Shown here one piece after another: positions 1 to 12,800 of a DNA stretch of 64,000 nt. Origin of the DNA: Branchiostoma floridae (taxonomy: Eukaryota > Chordata > Leptocardii > Amphioxiformes > Branchiostomatidae). Location of the stretch: NCBI RefSeq assembly GCF_000003815.2, contig NC_049984.1:20471498-20535497 (forward strand), in the 5' to 3' direction. The position numbers and the translations under genes were made by a program. The notes beneath the pieces were generated by a model. That model saw only the letters and a program-made list of their open reading frames with translations. It did no database searches and was not told where the DNA came from. How positions within the stretch are numbered: position 1 is the stretch's first letter; each line of letters opens with the position of its first letter.

Positions 1-181
1 CCCTACGGGTCCATTTCAAATCTTAGTATAATTTGAGTTTGGATCGGAGTTGGCCCTAGGAGAGACCCCGATCGCAATCTATACTAGTAGAATCGTTGAT
101 TCTCCTAGGAGAGACCCCGATCGGAGTTGGCCCTAGGACCAGCTCTGATCGCGATCTCTCCTAGGAGAATCGACAATTCTA
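1..181. repeat. Local direct and inverted repeats around cctaggagaga
   Basis: The block cctaggagagaccccgatcg occurs twice in direct orientation (about 55-74 and 103-122). gtagaatcgttgattctcc near 88 returns as an imperfect inverted copy ending at about 181, so 88-181 can fold back. A short (TA)n run follows at about 207-221. I see nothing recognisable in 222-621. Confidence 0.6.
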
Positions 182-621
182 CTGGATGATGATCTCTACT
201 GTGACATATATATATATATATGAAACTCTTCTTGGTTTTGATGTCATATTTGATGCCATTGCTTCAATTCTTCGTTTAAATGGTTTAAATGTCTAAATTG
301 AAAATGTAGGGATCTACGATCTTGTTTTTTGTCCTACTTTTTTGCATCCTAGCATTGAATTTGGAGTCTGGAGAGGATGTCATCCATAGAATTTGCTGTA
401 GTCCTATATTGAAATGGAAATCAAAGTTTTCTTTCAGTGCAGCATAATGTATTGAATTATGCAAATGTGTGATTCAGGACTCTTAACAGTTTTAGACTAA
501 ATCTTAAGTTTAAGTCTAAACGCAGTCAATACAGAAATACAGGAAAATATGTCAGAGGCAGAAGACAAATTTCTGTATCTTTTATTTCACCTAAATCCAT
601 TTTGTCTTTTTTTGACTACAG

Positions 622-881
622 GACTACAATGGAGGAATATTGTGGCGTGAAGAGAGGGACTTGAAGAGGGCCCTGTATGCTTCCCTGCGGGAGACAAAGT
701 TGGACTTAGCAGGCACTAGTGATGTCAGGGATGGAGATCTGGCATACCAGACCAGCTGTTTTGGACAAAACAACGACATCTTACCCAGCACAGCAGGGAC
801 ATCATGTGCTGCCAGTCCAGGGGAGAACTCAGTGGAGTCAGCCTCGGATAGAGAGGATGATGAATCTTCACCAAGAAAAAA
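622..881 (+). CDS. JARID2: JARID2 exon with ubiquitin-interacting motif
   Basis: The acceptor is ttgactacag and the donor AA|gtatga; the exon ends in phase 2. The first residues ([19 protein letters not shown]) align with the human [21 protein letters not shown] region. That region is the JARID2 ubiquitin-interacting motif that reads H2AK119ub made by PRC1. Here [15 protein letters not shown] fits the general UIM pattern (acidic start, Ala, then Ser after three residues). The rest is an acidic, Ser-rich linker ending [16 protein letters not shown]. The in-frame entry means the initiating Met is encoded in an earlier exon outside the window. Confidence 0.9.
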
Positions 882-3800
882 GTATGATATATCACATATA
901 CTACCATTATCATACTACTATAATCAGGTTGAGGTTCAGGTCTGGACCTGGATCTGATCCTCTGGAGCAGAACTGGACCTGTACCTTATTTTTCTGTACT
1001 GGTACCCACTCCTACATTGATGGGTTTCCTTGTAGTTTTGGGTTATTGTTCCCAAGGCACACTTTTCAGGTTTTTGAGATTGGTAAGACATTTTTGGCAT
1101 AAGTATTAAATGCAATCTATTAAAAATTATGAGAAGGCCTAGGCTATTGACAGGATGATCATGGCACATGTAAATCAGGGCTCTAGCCAGCGCTCGTTTT
1201 CCTTCAATTGATAGAACTTTGCTGCATGTGATACACTCACTCACTCACTCCCCGGTTTAACGTCTGTTGTTCCCCATCCTGTGGGGGTTGGACGTGCTTG
1301 CACGTTGATGAGGGGGCCTGATAGAAAAATTTTAAAACCAATCCATCAACCTTGGTGGAAAAAAGTCGTGGGTAAAGAAAAAACGTCAAAATTTCAATAA
1401 ACCATGGCATTACAACTCCCAAACACCTGCCTGGAAGCAGAGGACTGTTTCTAGGTGCTGAAAAACTGTGGGGTGTCTTCTCCCAGTGTGATGGTGGATG
1501 CAGGCAATCCTTATTTGCATATATATAGCAATACACTAGGTGGGGAAATTGAGTCGGAACGTGCCATATGCCAACAGAAGACAAACATATACAGCAGTTT
1601 CATGTGTTTATATGGGCTGGGCCACAACAACCTCTTGGAAAGTTTTTGTCAGGGATATGTTTGTGCGTCTTTTGGACGTTCCGTTCTAGTAATGATAAGG
1701 AATTGGACACCCTACTTTTACGCAATATGCCCTAAAGATGCCATTTCGTTCATCCCATTTTTTGGAATGGAATGGAAATACATTTGGAGCTGGCTAGAGC
1801 CCTGAGGTAAAACTGAAATGGATGGCATGTAGTGATATATGCAACACGGAAGGCAGACAACAATGGTACAGCATTCTGGGGAATGTTGATACACATGTAG
1901 TTGATAGATAGTTACGTACATGTATATGGATCAGGGCTTTAGCCAGCTCNNNNNNNNNNNNNNNNNNNNNNNNNNNNNNNNNNNNNNNNNNNNNNNNNNN
2001 NNNNNNNNNNNNNNNNNNNNNNNNNNNNNNNNNNNNNNNNNNNNNNNNNNNNNNNNNNNNNNNNNNNNNNNNNNNNNNNNNNNNNNNNNNNNNNNNNNNN
2101 NNNNNNNNNNNNNNNNNNNNNNNNNNNNNNNNNNNNNNNNNNNNNNNNNNNNNNNNNNNNNNNNNNNNNNNNNNNNNNNNNNNNNNGTCTGTCAAGGGTG
2201 ACGGGATTGGTTGAAAATTTTTCCGCCAGACACAGCAAATTTCCGTCAATTGACGGAAAAACGGACGCTGGCTAGAGCCCTGATATGGATTGAATACTGC
2301 CTATTCAGTCATCGTAAATGTATTTGCTACTTTTATTGTAGAATGAAAGTGTCAGCTCAGCGCAAGTTTGCCCAGTCCTGTCCAAGCAGCCCTGACACCA
2401 CTCCTGTTAAGAAAGCCAAGACGACATCTTTACTGTCCAATGTCAAAGTCAAGACGGAAGACTTCATCACCTTCCTATGTTTGAGAGGTAAGGGTAATTT
2501 CTTCTGCCACTCCACAGATATGATACTGGTGTAAAGTTGGGTGCGATACTTCTGGGTTGGCAACTGTGTGTCGAGTGGAACGGGTTGGGTCAGGGGTCAA
2601 CGAACTGTTACGCAACCCGGAAGCTCTTCATCTTGTTGTTTTGGCTGTTTTGGGCAGCAAATTACATTATGTAACCTAAAAATGTAGCGATTTGTGGTAT
2701 TGGAAATTCACATCAAGCTCTTTACGGAAGGATTCTGATTTGGGCAGAGAATCCAAGGAAATCAGCGTGAGTAACTGAGACAGTAATATGTGAGCAAGTT
2801 TGACATGCTACATGAGACATAAGGCTCAGAGAGTGCTCAGTTCAGTCCAGTTCATTCTTGGAGAGGTGACACCAGCGTCATATCACTGATGATGGTACTA
2901 ATATACATTGACACATAAAGTGGAATCATCTGGGCCAAGTACAGCTATATAACTGCACTTGGTATAATGTACACCTTGCACATGTTTTATTTGTGGTACC
3001 CTCCAGCCACACCAGCGCTGCCTCAGGAGATGGATGTGATCAGGCAGGGCTGTCTGGGCTCCCTGGCCGCCCTGGAGAAGCCCACTGCTGACACCATGTG
3101 TGTGGAACCTGAGAGTCCCAGCACTTCAAGCAGTGGAACAACACAGAGTGGTATGTAATGCCTTCATGCTATGTAATATCAATTGACTCCAAAGAATTAG
3201 AATGACATAGGACAGTTTACAGGTGTGGTCCACGTCAAATACAGTATAAGTACATCAATGTCAAACATACTCTCAAGTCCCAAATAAACATACCCCCCGG
3301 AATAAACATACCCCCCGAAAAATGACCAAATTGACAGTGTCCAAGCTACTTCAGTCCAAGGGAAAGAAGATGATAAGCAGGTAGGTTCTTTTTCTTTACT
3401 TATACCTGAGCACCGTATTAATTAGCTGTATAAATAATGAATAACTATAGATATCTTGTTCGAATTATAATATTTGGACATGTAGTCCTAATGTTCCTGT
3501 GTCATGGTTCTTCATGTGGCCTAATCCTGAACTTGAAGGGGTGACCATTGGAGCAGCAGGAAAGTTATAATGTGTACAATGTAGTTGTTTTGAGTGCTGA
3601 CATGTCATTGTTTGCTCTTCATTGGTATAGATGTAGGTGGCACATCCTTGGCAGATGGCATCTGGCCGTCTGGCCCACATAGTGACACTTCTGAAGCCAG
3701 CGAGGGGTCCACAGACAGCCTGTCTACAGATGGAGGGCTGCAGACTTGTACCAACGCTGTCAGAGGGAGACAGGTAGGGACAACCTACAGGGAATATTGA

Positions 3801-6800
3801 AGATCGTTTCTGATGGGGGTTCTGTACTTTTCCCAGATAAAGTGAAGGAGAGTTCAATGATCTGGGAACTTAACCAACCACAGGCTGTGTTATTATCTCA
3901 TTAACTATGGACATGATTGCATACACTGTTATCTGCTTAATTTCAATGCTCAGCTCTTCTTGACCAGCATATGTAAGAAATATGAAATCTCTGCCATTTA
4001 CCACCAAGGTATTCTTGCAGAAGCCTTTTAATTTTGTTTCATGCATATAGTTCTGATTCGCATAATTTATATCCATTTGTTGTCTCCTCTACCCAATATA
4101 CTAATTTTGCATAGTCCCTGATGTTTACCTTTACCAAAACTACAGTGTCACGACGAAGGATAGGGATTCTATCCGAAACGTCTGACTGTTTCCAAAAACC
4201 TTATCCAGTTGCTTGAGTAACTGCTTTTCGGCAAAGCTACNNNNNNNNNNNNNNNNNNNNNNNNNNNNNNNNNNNNNNNNNNNNNNNNNNNNNNNNNNNN
4301 NNNNNNNNNNNNNNNNNNNNNNNNNNNNNNNNNNNNNNNNATTTTCGTTATCTTCCCCTAAGCTACATGTATGATACCATTTTGTTCCTATTCAAACAGA
4401 TACAGACACATGTACATGAACAGATTATACTCTTCTTTGGCAGACAAACAGCAGCAAGACGATGTCCGCGTCATGTGTGAGGATGTCAGCTCACTCGCTC
4501 CCCCCCGGGCGGGTGTGCCCCACCCAGCCCACCAACACACACACCACACCCGCCGCCACCACTGCAACATCCAACAAAACAAGTCCATCCCCAGGAAGAA
4601 AGCGTGCGCCAGATGGAAGGTTCACAGCACAGCCTAAAATCTCATGCTCCAAGGACAAAGTCAACAATACCACCATGGTCCACAAAAAGAGCAGTGCCAG
4701 AAAGTCCAATGATAAGACATCCCACGAGGCAAAGTGTACAAGAAATGCAAAGAAGACATCTTCATCACTCAACCATGAAGTAGAAGTGACATCCCCTGTA
4801 GTTAAAAGAATAACAAGGCAACAAAGTCAACTGGTTGATGAGGCTGCTGGACCTTTCAGACTTCAAAAGGAACGTCACAAACTGGCAGTTGTCAAGAACA
4901 GTGCCACAAGGGATACCATGCAGACAAGAGGATATATGAACCAAGTGTCCAACGCTAATAGCAAAGTTGCCAAGACCACAAAAATAAGTGACTCAAAAGC
5001 TTGTAATTTAAAGACTGCTTCAATATTGCAACTACAATGTAAAGATAAATATTGTAGCATGGACTCTTGTGAAAGAGTTGCATCTCCTGCTTCCAGCTGT
5101 CCAGCAGAAAGGCTTTCAGACGAGCAAGCAGGCAGTGTTTCATCAGGCGGGAGCACAGGCAATGACAGAAAGCCGAGGAAACTAAGAAGGTGCTCTGTTT
5201 CTGATACTGCTAGAAGTCCCACCTCACAAGTGACAAAGAGAGAGGATGTTGTCACCAGCTCCACCTCTACTGTTGCTCCAAAGATAATTGATGCCCCGGT
5301 TTTTTACCCTACAACTCAGGAATTCCAAGATCCCATATCATACATAGAATCTATTAGGGAACGGGCGCAGCCTTTCGGAATCTGCAAAGTGGTACCTCCA
5401 AAGACATGGCAGGTAAGTGTTGAGCTCTCAGGTATATGTGTAGTAATTATGAGGGGTACAATAGACAGTCCACTAGTTGAAATACACATTCTGACAGCAC
5501 AGTCTGGAGAGAGTTCATGTTTTGATGTGTAACCATCACTAGTCATTGTAAACAACGGCCCACCTCAGTCCGAGCACTTAAGTTCAGTGATGAGGATGAT
5601 TAAACAAGAAAGCTTCTGAAAAAAGCTGGCCGGTGCGTATTTTGGAAAAAGCCTGGATGTTAAACGAAATCACATGAAAAAAAAAAAAATTGTTACAACT
5701 GGGGTTCGAACCTACGATCCACGGCTGCAAAAGCAAATCGCTATATCCACCCAGCGTGTAGACCATGCATGCATCCATGCAAACCAAACCGTTGAATGGT
5801 TGAACGAACGGCTTCTCTCGCATATGCACTGGCAAAAAAAATGGTTGGCTGACAATTCCCATTCAGAAATTTATTTCTGCTTGGCTCTTGCACACTCATG
5901 TCTTCTTGTGGTTCTAAGAAGTTGCAGATGTGGTCATACTTACTATGTAACGCTAGTTCACCTTTATCCGCTGGTAACCTATATTCGTTGTTTCTAACAA
6001 CAAGTTATTTATGGACATCATGTTGACGGAAGGTGGTTTCAAACTGTACAATTATGAAAATTTTGCAATTTGAAACCGCCATCCTTTAGCTTGATGTCCC
6101 TAAACACCCTCTGTTTAGAGACAACGGATATAGGTTACCCTGTGGATAAAGGTGAACTAGCGTTATCACTATGATGTAGTTTTAAAAAACATTCATTTGC
6201 GAAAGCATTAAGCTGGAGTTTGCCACTTTTTAACATAAATCATTGTGTTCAAATGAAAGTTTCTTAAACTAACATAAGTGGAAATATGGAACAGTCTACT
6301 TGGAACTGTCTGCACCTTGTTGCAAAATGGTAGAGATGCAACAAGAGCGTAACTCTAAAGTACATCATTCAGATTATTTTACACACGCCTTTACCAATTT
6401 TACAGCTAACGAACTTGACAAAGTTTGAATGGCTTAAACAGAGTTTTGGTATGTCACAAAGAGGTACTGTAAATGTAGAAACTTTTGCAGTGGTTTTATG
6501 TTAAACTTTGCAGTTTTTGTGGTGGCTGCTTCACCATGAACTCAAAACCATTGCAAACATTTTCTTCTGCTGGTACTGCCTACAACACCACCTTCTCGCT
6601 AGATGTATGTACATTTGTACTATACACTCACAGTGTGATGATAGTGACATGTTTGATGTACTTGCCATGGGAAAGACACACGAATACAGCAATTTTTTAA
6701 AATTCGCATTCGTTCATACTGTGGCTCCATACGACCTTATGTGTAACACCATGGCAGAAATGTACAGAGGGTTGATACAGTTAGATCAGTGACAGTTGAT

Positions 6801-9800
6801 CACGCCAGCACTGTCAGCGGACTGTTCTGTCCGTTTGTAGCATTCTTGCCAAGTAACCAGCAAGTGGTTTTTGACTGGCAGTTCATAGAGGCGCTGGGTT
6901 TTCCATTACGGTATGTGACTGTGTGCACTGGATGGTGCAACAGCGAAGTCAAAACCATCATGAACACTGAGTCACCATTTTCCCGCTACCATGAAATTAA
7001 ATCCCATAAATGCATTAATTTTACAGTATCTAAAGGACACCCGGAGATGGATACATAATTTGAATTTTTACATGTATTATTTGATATTTATTCATTTTCC
7101 ATGAAGATAAGCAAAAATATACAAACATTCCAAAAAAAATTAAATTTAATGTTTTAGTCTGCAGATGTCTGCCCCAAAAAAGGGAGGTGCATACTTGTAC
7201 TTTGATTGGGGTGTGTACTTTAATTGAGCAAATACAGTATTACAGCTCACCTCTAAAAACTAGTACAAGTTAGAGTACAATTTGTACGTGCTTTGTTACT
7301 GCATTTCCAACCTTTATGGGCATGGTTCTCAAAAAATAAAAACAAATCATATAGACATAGGAGAAGTGTTATTCAGAACTTTTGTGTGTCCCTTTTAGCT
7401 TCAGTTTTCTCACACCTTACCCCTCTTCATTTCAGCCTGAGTGCAAGTTGAATGATGACATGAGATTCACTACTGATATCCAGTATGTACACAGATTTTT
7501 CAACAGGTGAGACATACAGTGATGCACTTAAAGCAATTGTTGTGCTTATCTCCAGATGTTGTGTTTTGGTAGCTTACATGTCTGTATGTACATTTGTGGT
7601 TTAGCACCATACGGTAAGAAGCTATGAGTATGAATGGATGCTCAGGAAATTTGGCATGTGTTTAGGTCATGTCTTATTGAAGAAATGATTAGATTTCGGC
7701 AGCTTACCTTGCTACTTTTGGAGAACTTCCAGTTTTACATGTATATCCAGTGTTCTTGATTGCCATAATGGCCATGATTTCTGGTTGGTAAATAGGTAAT
7801 GGTATATCAATGATGATAACATAGTTACTTTCACAGATTGGAAAACTAAAGAATGGTTTGTGCAGTTAGATTTAGTGAGTCAGATAAAGAATTTCACCAA
7901 CTTGTCGCACAAGAAAGGCCAACTAATTAAGGTTGATCGGTATCACTTGACTCCTACCAAAGAAAGATCAACAAACGTAACAGATAAGCATAGAAATATA
8001 CATTGTATTAGACTTGTTGTTTACAGATTTGTTGACATGTAGTAATTTTCCATACATGTACAGTTGCATGCAAAATTATTCAACCCCCTTCACATGTTTC
8101 CTATTTTGGCAACATATGAAACATTACAACTGCAAACTAGTACCAAATCAAAGAGCAAAGAGCAAAAGTCAAGATTTTATTGCATAGTTCATCCAAATAT
8201 GCAAATTTCCTAGAAAAAGCAGGTTGCAAAATTATTCAACCCCCTGCAAGGATGTGTCTTTAGGTCTTCTTGTAGCACCCTTTAGCTGCAAGTACCTGCT
8301 ACAGGCAGGATGATAGCCTATCACAAGCTTCTGGCAGCACTCTTTGGAATTTTGGGACCATTCCTCTTGGGCAATGGTCTCCAGCTCAGCAATGTTCTGA
8401 GGTCTATGTGCCAGAACAGTGTTCTTCGGATCCCACCAGAAATTCTAAATTGGGCTCAACTCTGGAGACTGTTATGGCCACTAGAGAACATTCCAACTTT
8501 TGTTCTGTAACCATTCCTTCGTGAATTTTGATGTGTGCTTGGGATCATTGTCTTGCTGGAATGTCCAATGATGCCCCAGCTTCAACCTCTTTTTGGGTCT
8601 GCTTACATTTCTGACCAGAATTCAGCAGCCACAGCAATAATCCCGATATGACATGTGGACAAAACCCCTAGGCTTACAGCAAAGGACCTGAAAACCAACT
8701 TGGCACAAGGAGGAACTGATGTTGCAGTGGACATAGTACGCCACATACTTCATACTGAAGGGCCCAATGTACAGAACCCCAAAACCCACACTGTTGCTGA
8801 GCCCACGCAACAAGAAAAGACAACTCCTGTACTATATGCTCAAACCAACCTGCTTCAGCCACAGACGTTTTGGAACGCTTTTCTATGGTTTGATGAAGCA
8901 AAACTTGAGCTCTTGTGTCCTAGGGATAAGAGGTATGTTTGGCGCAGGAAGAGTGAGGCATGCGCCGAGAAGAACACCCTGCCTATCGTGAAGCATGGCG
9001 GTGGGACTGTGATGCTGTGGGGGTGTTTTGCTTCTCATGGCACTGGATATCTCCACGAGTTGAAGGCACCGTGGAGTCAAGCAAGTACCAGGACATTTTG
9101 GCCAAGAATGTCAGCAAGTCCTTGAAGTAGTAAAATCTGGGGCATCATTGGACATTCCAGCAAGACAATGACCCAAAGTACACATCAAAATCCACAAAGG
9201 TGTGGTTAGGTAGAAAATGCTGGAATGTTCTCGAGTGGCCATAACCCTATTGAGTTGAACCCAATTGAGAATTTCTGGTGGGATCCGAAGAACACTGTTC
9301 TGGCACATAGACCTTAGAACATTACTGAGTTAGAGACCATTTCCCAAGAGGAATGAATCAAAAGTCCTAGAGAGTGCTGCTAGAAGCTTGTGATAGGCAA
9401 TCAAACTGTCTGAAGCAGGTAGCTGCAGCTAAGGGGTGCTGTACGAAGAGCTAAAGACACATTCTTGCAGGGGGTTGAATAATTTTGCAACCTGCTTTTT
9501 CTACAAAATTTGCATATCTGGATGAACTTTTAAATAAATCTTGACTTTTGTTCTTGTTTCAGATTGTTATAAACTAGTTGTTCATCAGTCATATGATTTG
9601 ATACTAGTTTGCAGCTGTAATGTTTCTTATTTTACCAAAATAGCAAAAATGTGAGGGGGGTTGAATAATTTTGCATGCAACTGTACATTATATCTGATGT
9701 GCAGCAAAGTTTGTTTTGGTGTTTAATCCAAGGAACAACCAGAAAGTGTATGTAGAATAAGACTACAAGTAGTTAGATGCTGACTTTTCTGTTCTAAACT

Positions 9801-12800
9801 ATTGCTGGGATTTATATTTCACTCAGATGGGGGCCCAATGTGGCAAAGCTGGCCTGCATCAGGAAACACTTGCAAAGCCAGGAGATTTTCCTGGAGTCAT
9901 CACCACTGGTACGTAAAGTTCTTGTTTAGAATGGTATGAATATGCTTGGATGTACTCGGGAGACACAGTGGGTGGGAATATTAAAGGCATTATAAGATTG
10001 TTTTGATAATCTGTACGTTCGAAGTTTATTTTTTGCATTCGCAACTTTGTTATTGTTATGTACTTTGGATAGAAAAGTCTGAAAATAAATGTCTTTTAAA
10101 CACTGATGAAAATAAATGATGAAATGATATGGGACGTGTTGGAGGTGATTGATTGGGCGCTTTGCCAGACAAAAGCATAACCACATTTCTCTATATACCA
10201 ATTAAGGTCTCATTGATGTATTACTCCGAGTGGGTACCCTAAAAGAGATCCGAGCCAAAAAATAGATGGCTGCATGGACGCATGTTTTTAGCCAGCAGAA
10301 CTGATCTCAAAAGTTAGATTGGTGAAAGCTTGTTTGTAACTGAAGAAACTAGCAGGTAAAGTTTTGCAGTCGCGCGCTAGGTCGGAGGTACACAGTCCTG
10401 GGTTCTGAGTGGTGCAGTTGTACACTACAAGCGAAAAATTGCCTTTTGTGGGATTGACTAATCGTAGTTTGTAATAATTGCTATAAAAAAAGAACCAGTG
10501 TCTATTTGACATTGGCAATTTTTTCCCACGATATAGGGTAAATGTGCTCAACATAGAATGAAAAATCTGCAAAAATTTCACGTAGCTTCATTATGAACGC
10601 TCCCATTTAAACCATGAATTATAACATAGAAGTCTATGGGAAGAAGAAACTCATCAATGAGACCTTAAGGTATTCAGGTTGGCTAAATTGGCATTTTGAC
10701 CTTCCATTGTTTTCTTATTGATGAATTAAGAAAGAATGGAGCTGTAACGAATATTGATAGATAAAAGAATTCTAAATATAATTTTTTGAGGCCATGTGGA
10801 TGACGTCATCAGGTTTTATTGCTCCTAATATAATTTTTTTTGTTTATGAGTAATATGACAAAATACAGCACTTTGGTACATACCACTGCAATGAAGCTAT
10901 GTTTTTTATGTGCATAATGATGAAAGCTACAAACTTTTTTATTAGATGAAAACGAATATTTTCTAATTACTACTGTTCATTAGTAGATATCAATTTGCAC
11001 AACCGCTTTTGCATCATTATGTACATGAAAAGCATAGTTTCGTTGCTGTGGTATGTACCAAAGTGCTGCATTTTGTCATAAACCAAAAAAATTATATTAG
11101 GGGCAATAAAACCTGATGACGTCATCCACATGGCCTCAAAAAATTATATTTAAAATTCTTTTATCTATCAATATTCGTTACAAGCTCCATTCTTTCTTAA
11201 TTGACGGCATCCATATGGCCCCCAAAAATGAGATTGAGAATTCTTTCATGCCCATCTACACATCTATCAATATTCGCTACAGCTCCATTCTTTCTTAATT
11301 CATTAATGAGATGGAAGGTCAAAATGCCAATTTAGCCAGGTGAAATACCTTAACACACATGTATCTTGCTGGGAAGACTTGTCATTTTGTTTTTTGGTGC
11401 TCTTTTTAAAACCTTTTTATTTTGTTTCCAACAATGTACCTAGTAAACATTTAAGGTAATGACAGGCTCTGGATAAACTGTGGAAGTGACGATGAGGTGC
11501 CACTGTCCATACAGGCCCATTATATTGTGAGCTTCGAGTAGAATATTATCTGGATGCTGCCTCCCACTATTACGTCTAATCTCAGCCCCATGTCCCCACA
11601 GAGTTTTAGGCGAGGAAAAAATCAGTACAGGAACTCACCATACATACTGTATGTACATGTATGTCACAGTACATGTTGTAGGATGTGCACTGTGGGTGTT
11701 CGACGACACATGGCCCAGTTGTGTGTAAATCCATCCCCTTATTGTGGATATCGTTTAATTCGAAGCGGAATGCAACATCCAAGACTCCTGATTGATCAAT
11801 GTTTCTTACTGGCGTCCTCCTGTCCAGGTTGGAGGCTGTGAGCTGGACCTTGCCCAGTTCTCTACAGTCATGGCCCAGCTGGGTGGACTACAGCAGGTCA
11901 TCGACAAAAACAAGTGGAACAAAGTTGCTGACACTCTCAGGATCCCAAAAGCTGTAGGTTTGCCTTCTACTTTATAAAACCCACAGTGTACAGTGGCGTT
12001 CGGGTCATAGTTAACACCCGTCAGCGTCAGTGACGCGTCAGAAATCGCAGTGAAGGCAGAATATCCGCACATTTTGTACAATGCAGTTACCTGACAGGTG
12101 TAATTGCAGTTTGGCTGTCATGTTGGTAAGACATATCAAAGTTTAATGTAATCAAATATAATGGTGTTATCATGCTGTTAGGAGTTTTTTTTACAATTCA
12201 ACATGTCTTTACTAGTGTACGCCCCAGTTTATTCTGAACTTCTGTTCAAGGCTGCGCACCCTCTAGTCCAGTTACTGTTTCTTCCAGGAAATGGTTCTGG
12301 TCAAGAAAATCCTAACACAGTCTTTCACATTTATGTTCTTCCTTTAACTACACTTTTTTTTATTCCCATGTACAACTTGTACAGGTATCTGGTAAACCAG
12401 CCATACTTCTATCATTTTTTTTATTACCTTTTGAGTTGATTGGTTCCCAATAAGGTAAATAACCTGACTCCCAGATTGAATATTTTTTTGCAGTTTCATG
12501 TCATTCTAAACTGCGTACATCCATATACCCAAGTCTCACACTGCCAGCGGTCTCTGCAACGAAGCATACCCAATACTCATCTCAGTAACTAACTTACAAT
12601 TGTAATTTACAGGTTTTTATCTCGTATAGTTTTTAGATCAGCTGAGGATGATGGACATTTATGGCAGCATTAAACACCTGTTCATTTTTTTACTGGACAA
12701 TGATTCCTGTACAATATGGAGAATTACAGGCACAACACCTTGGACCTAGTCACATTAATCTGATGATGTAAAACATATGCATACATGTATATGCATGTGT

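Noticed and set aside
4371-5264. Minus-strand frames (66-129 codons) opposite the large JARID2 exon
   Set aside because: Shadows of the well-supported plus-strand coding exon.
5674-5997. 107-codon plus-strand frame
   Set aside because: It crosses the tRNA-like SINE and a MITE arm; no similarity to known proteins and no splice context.
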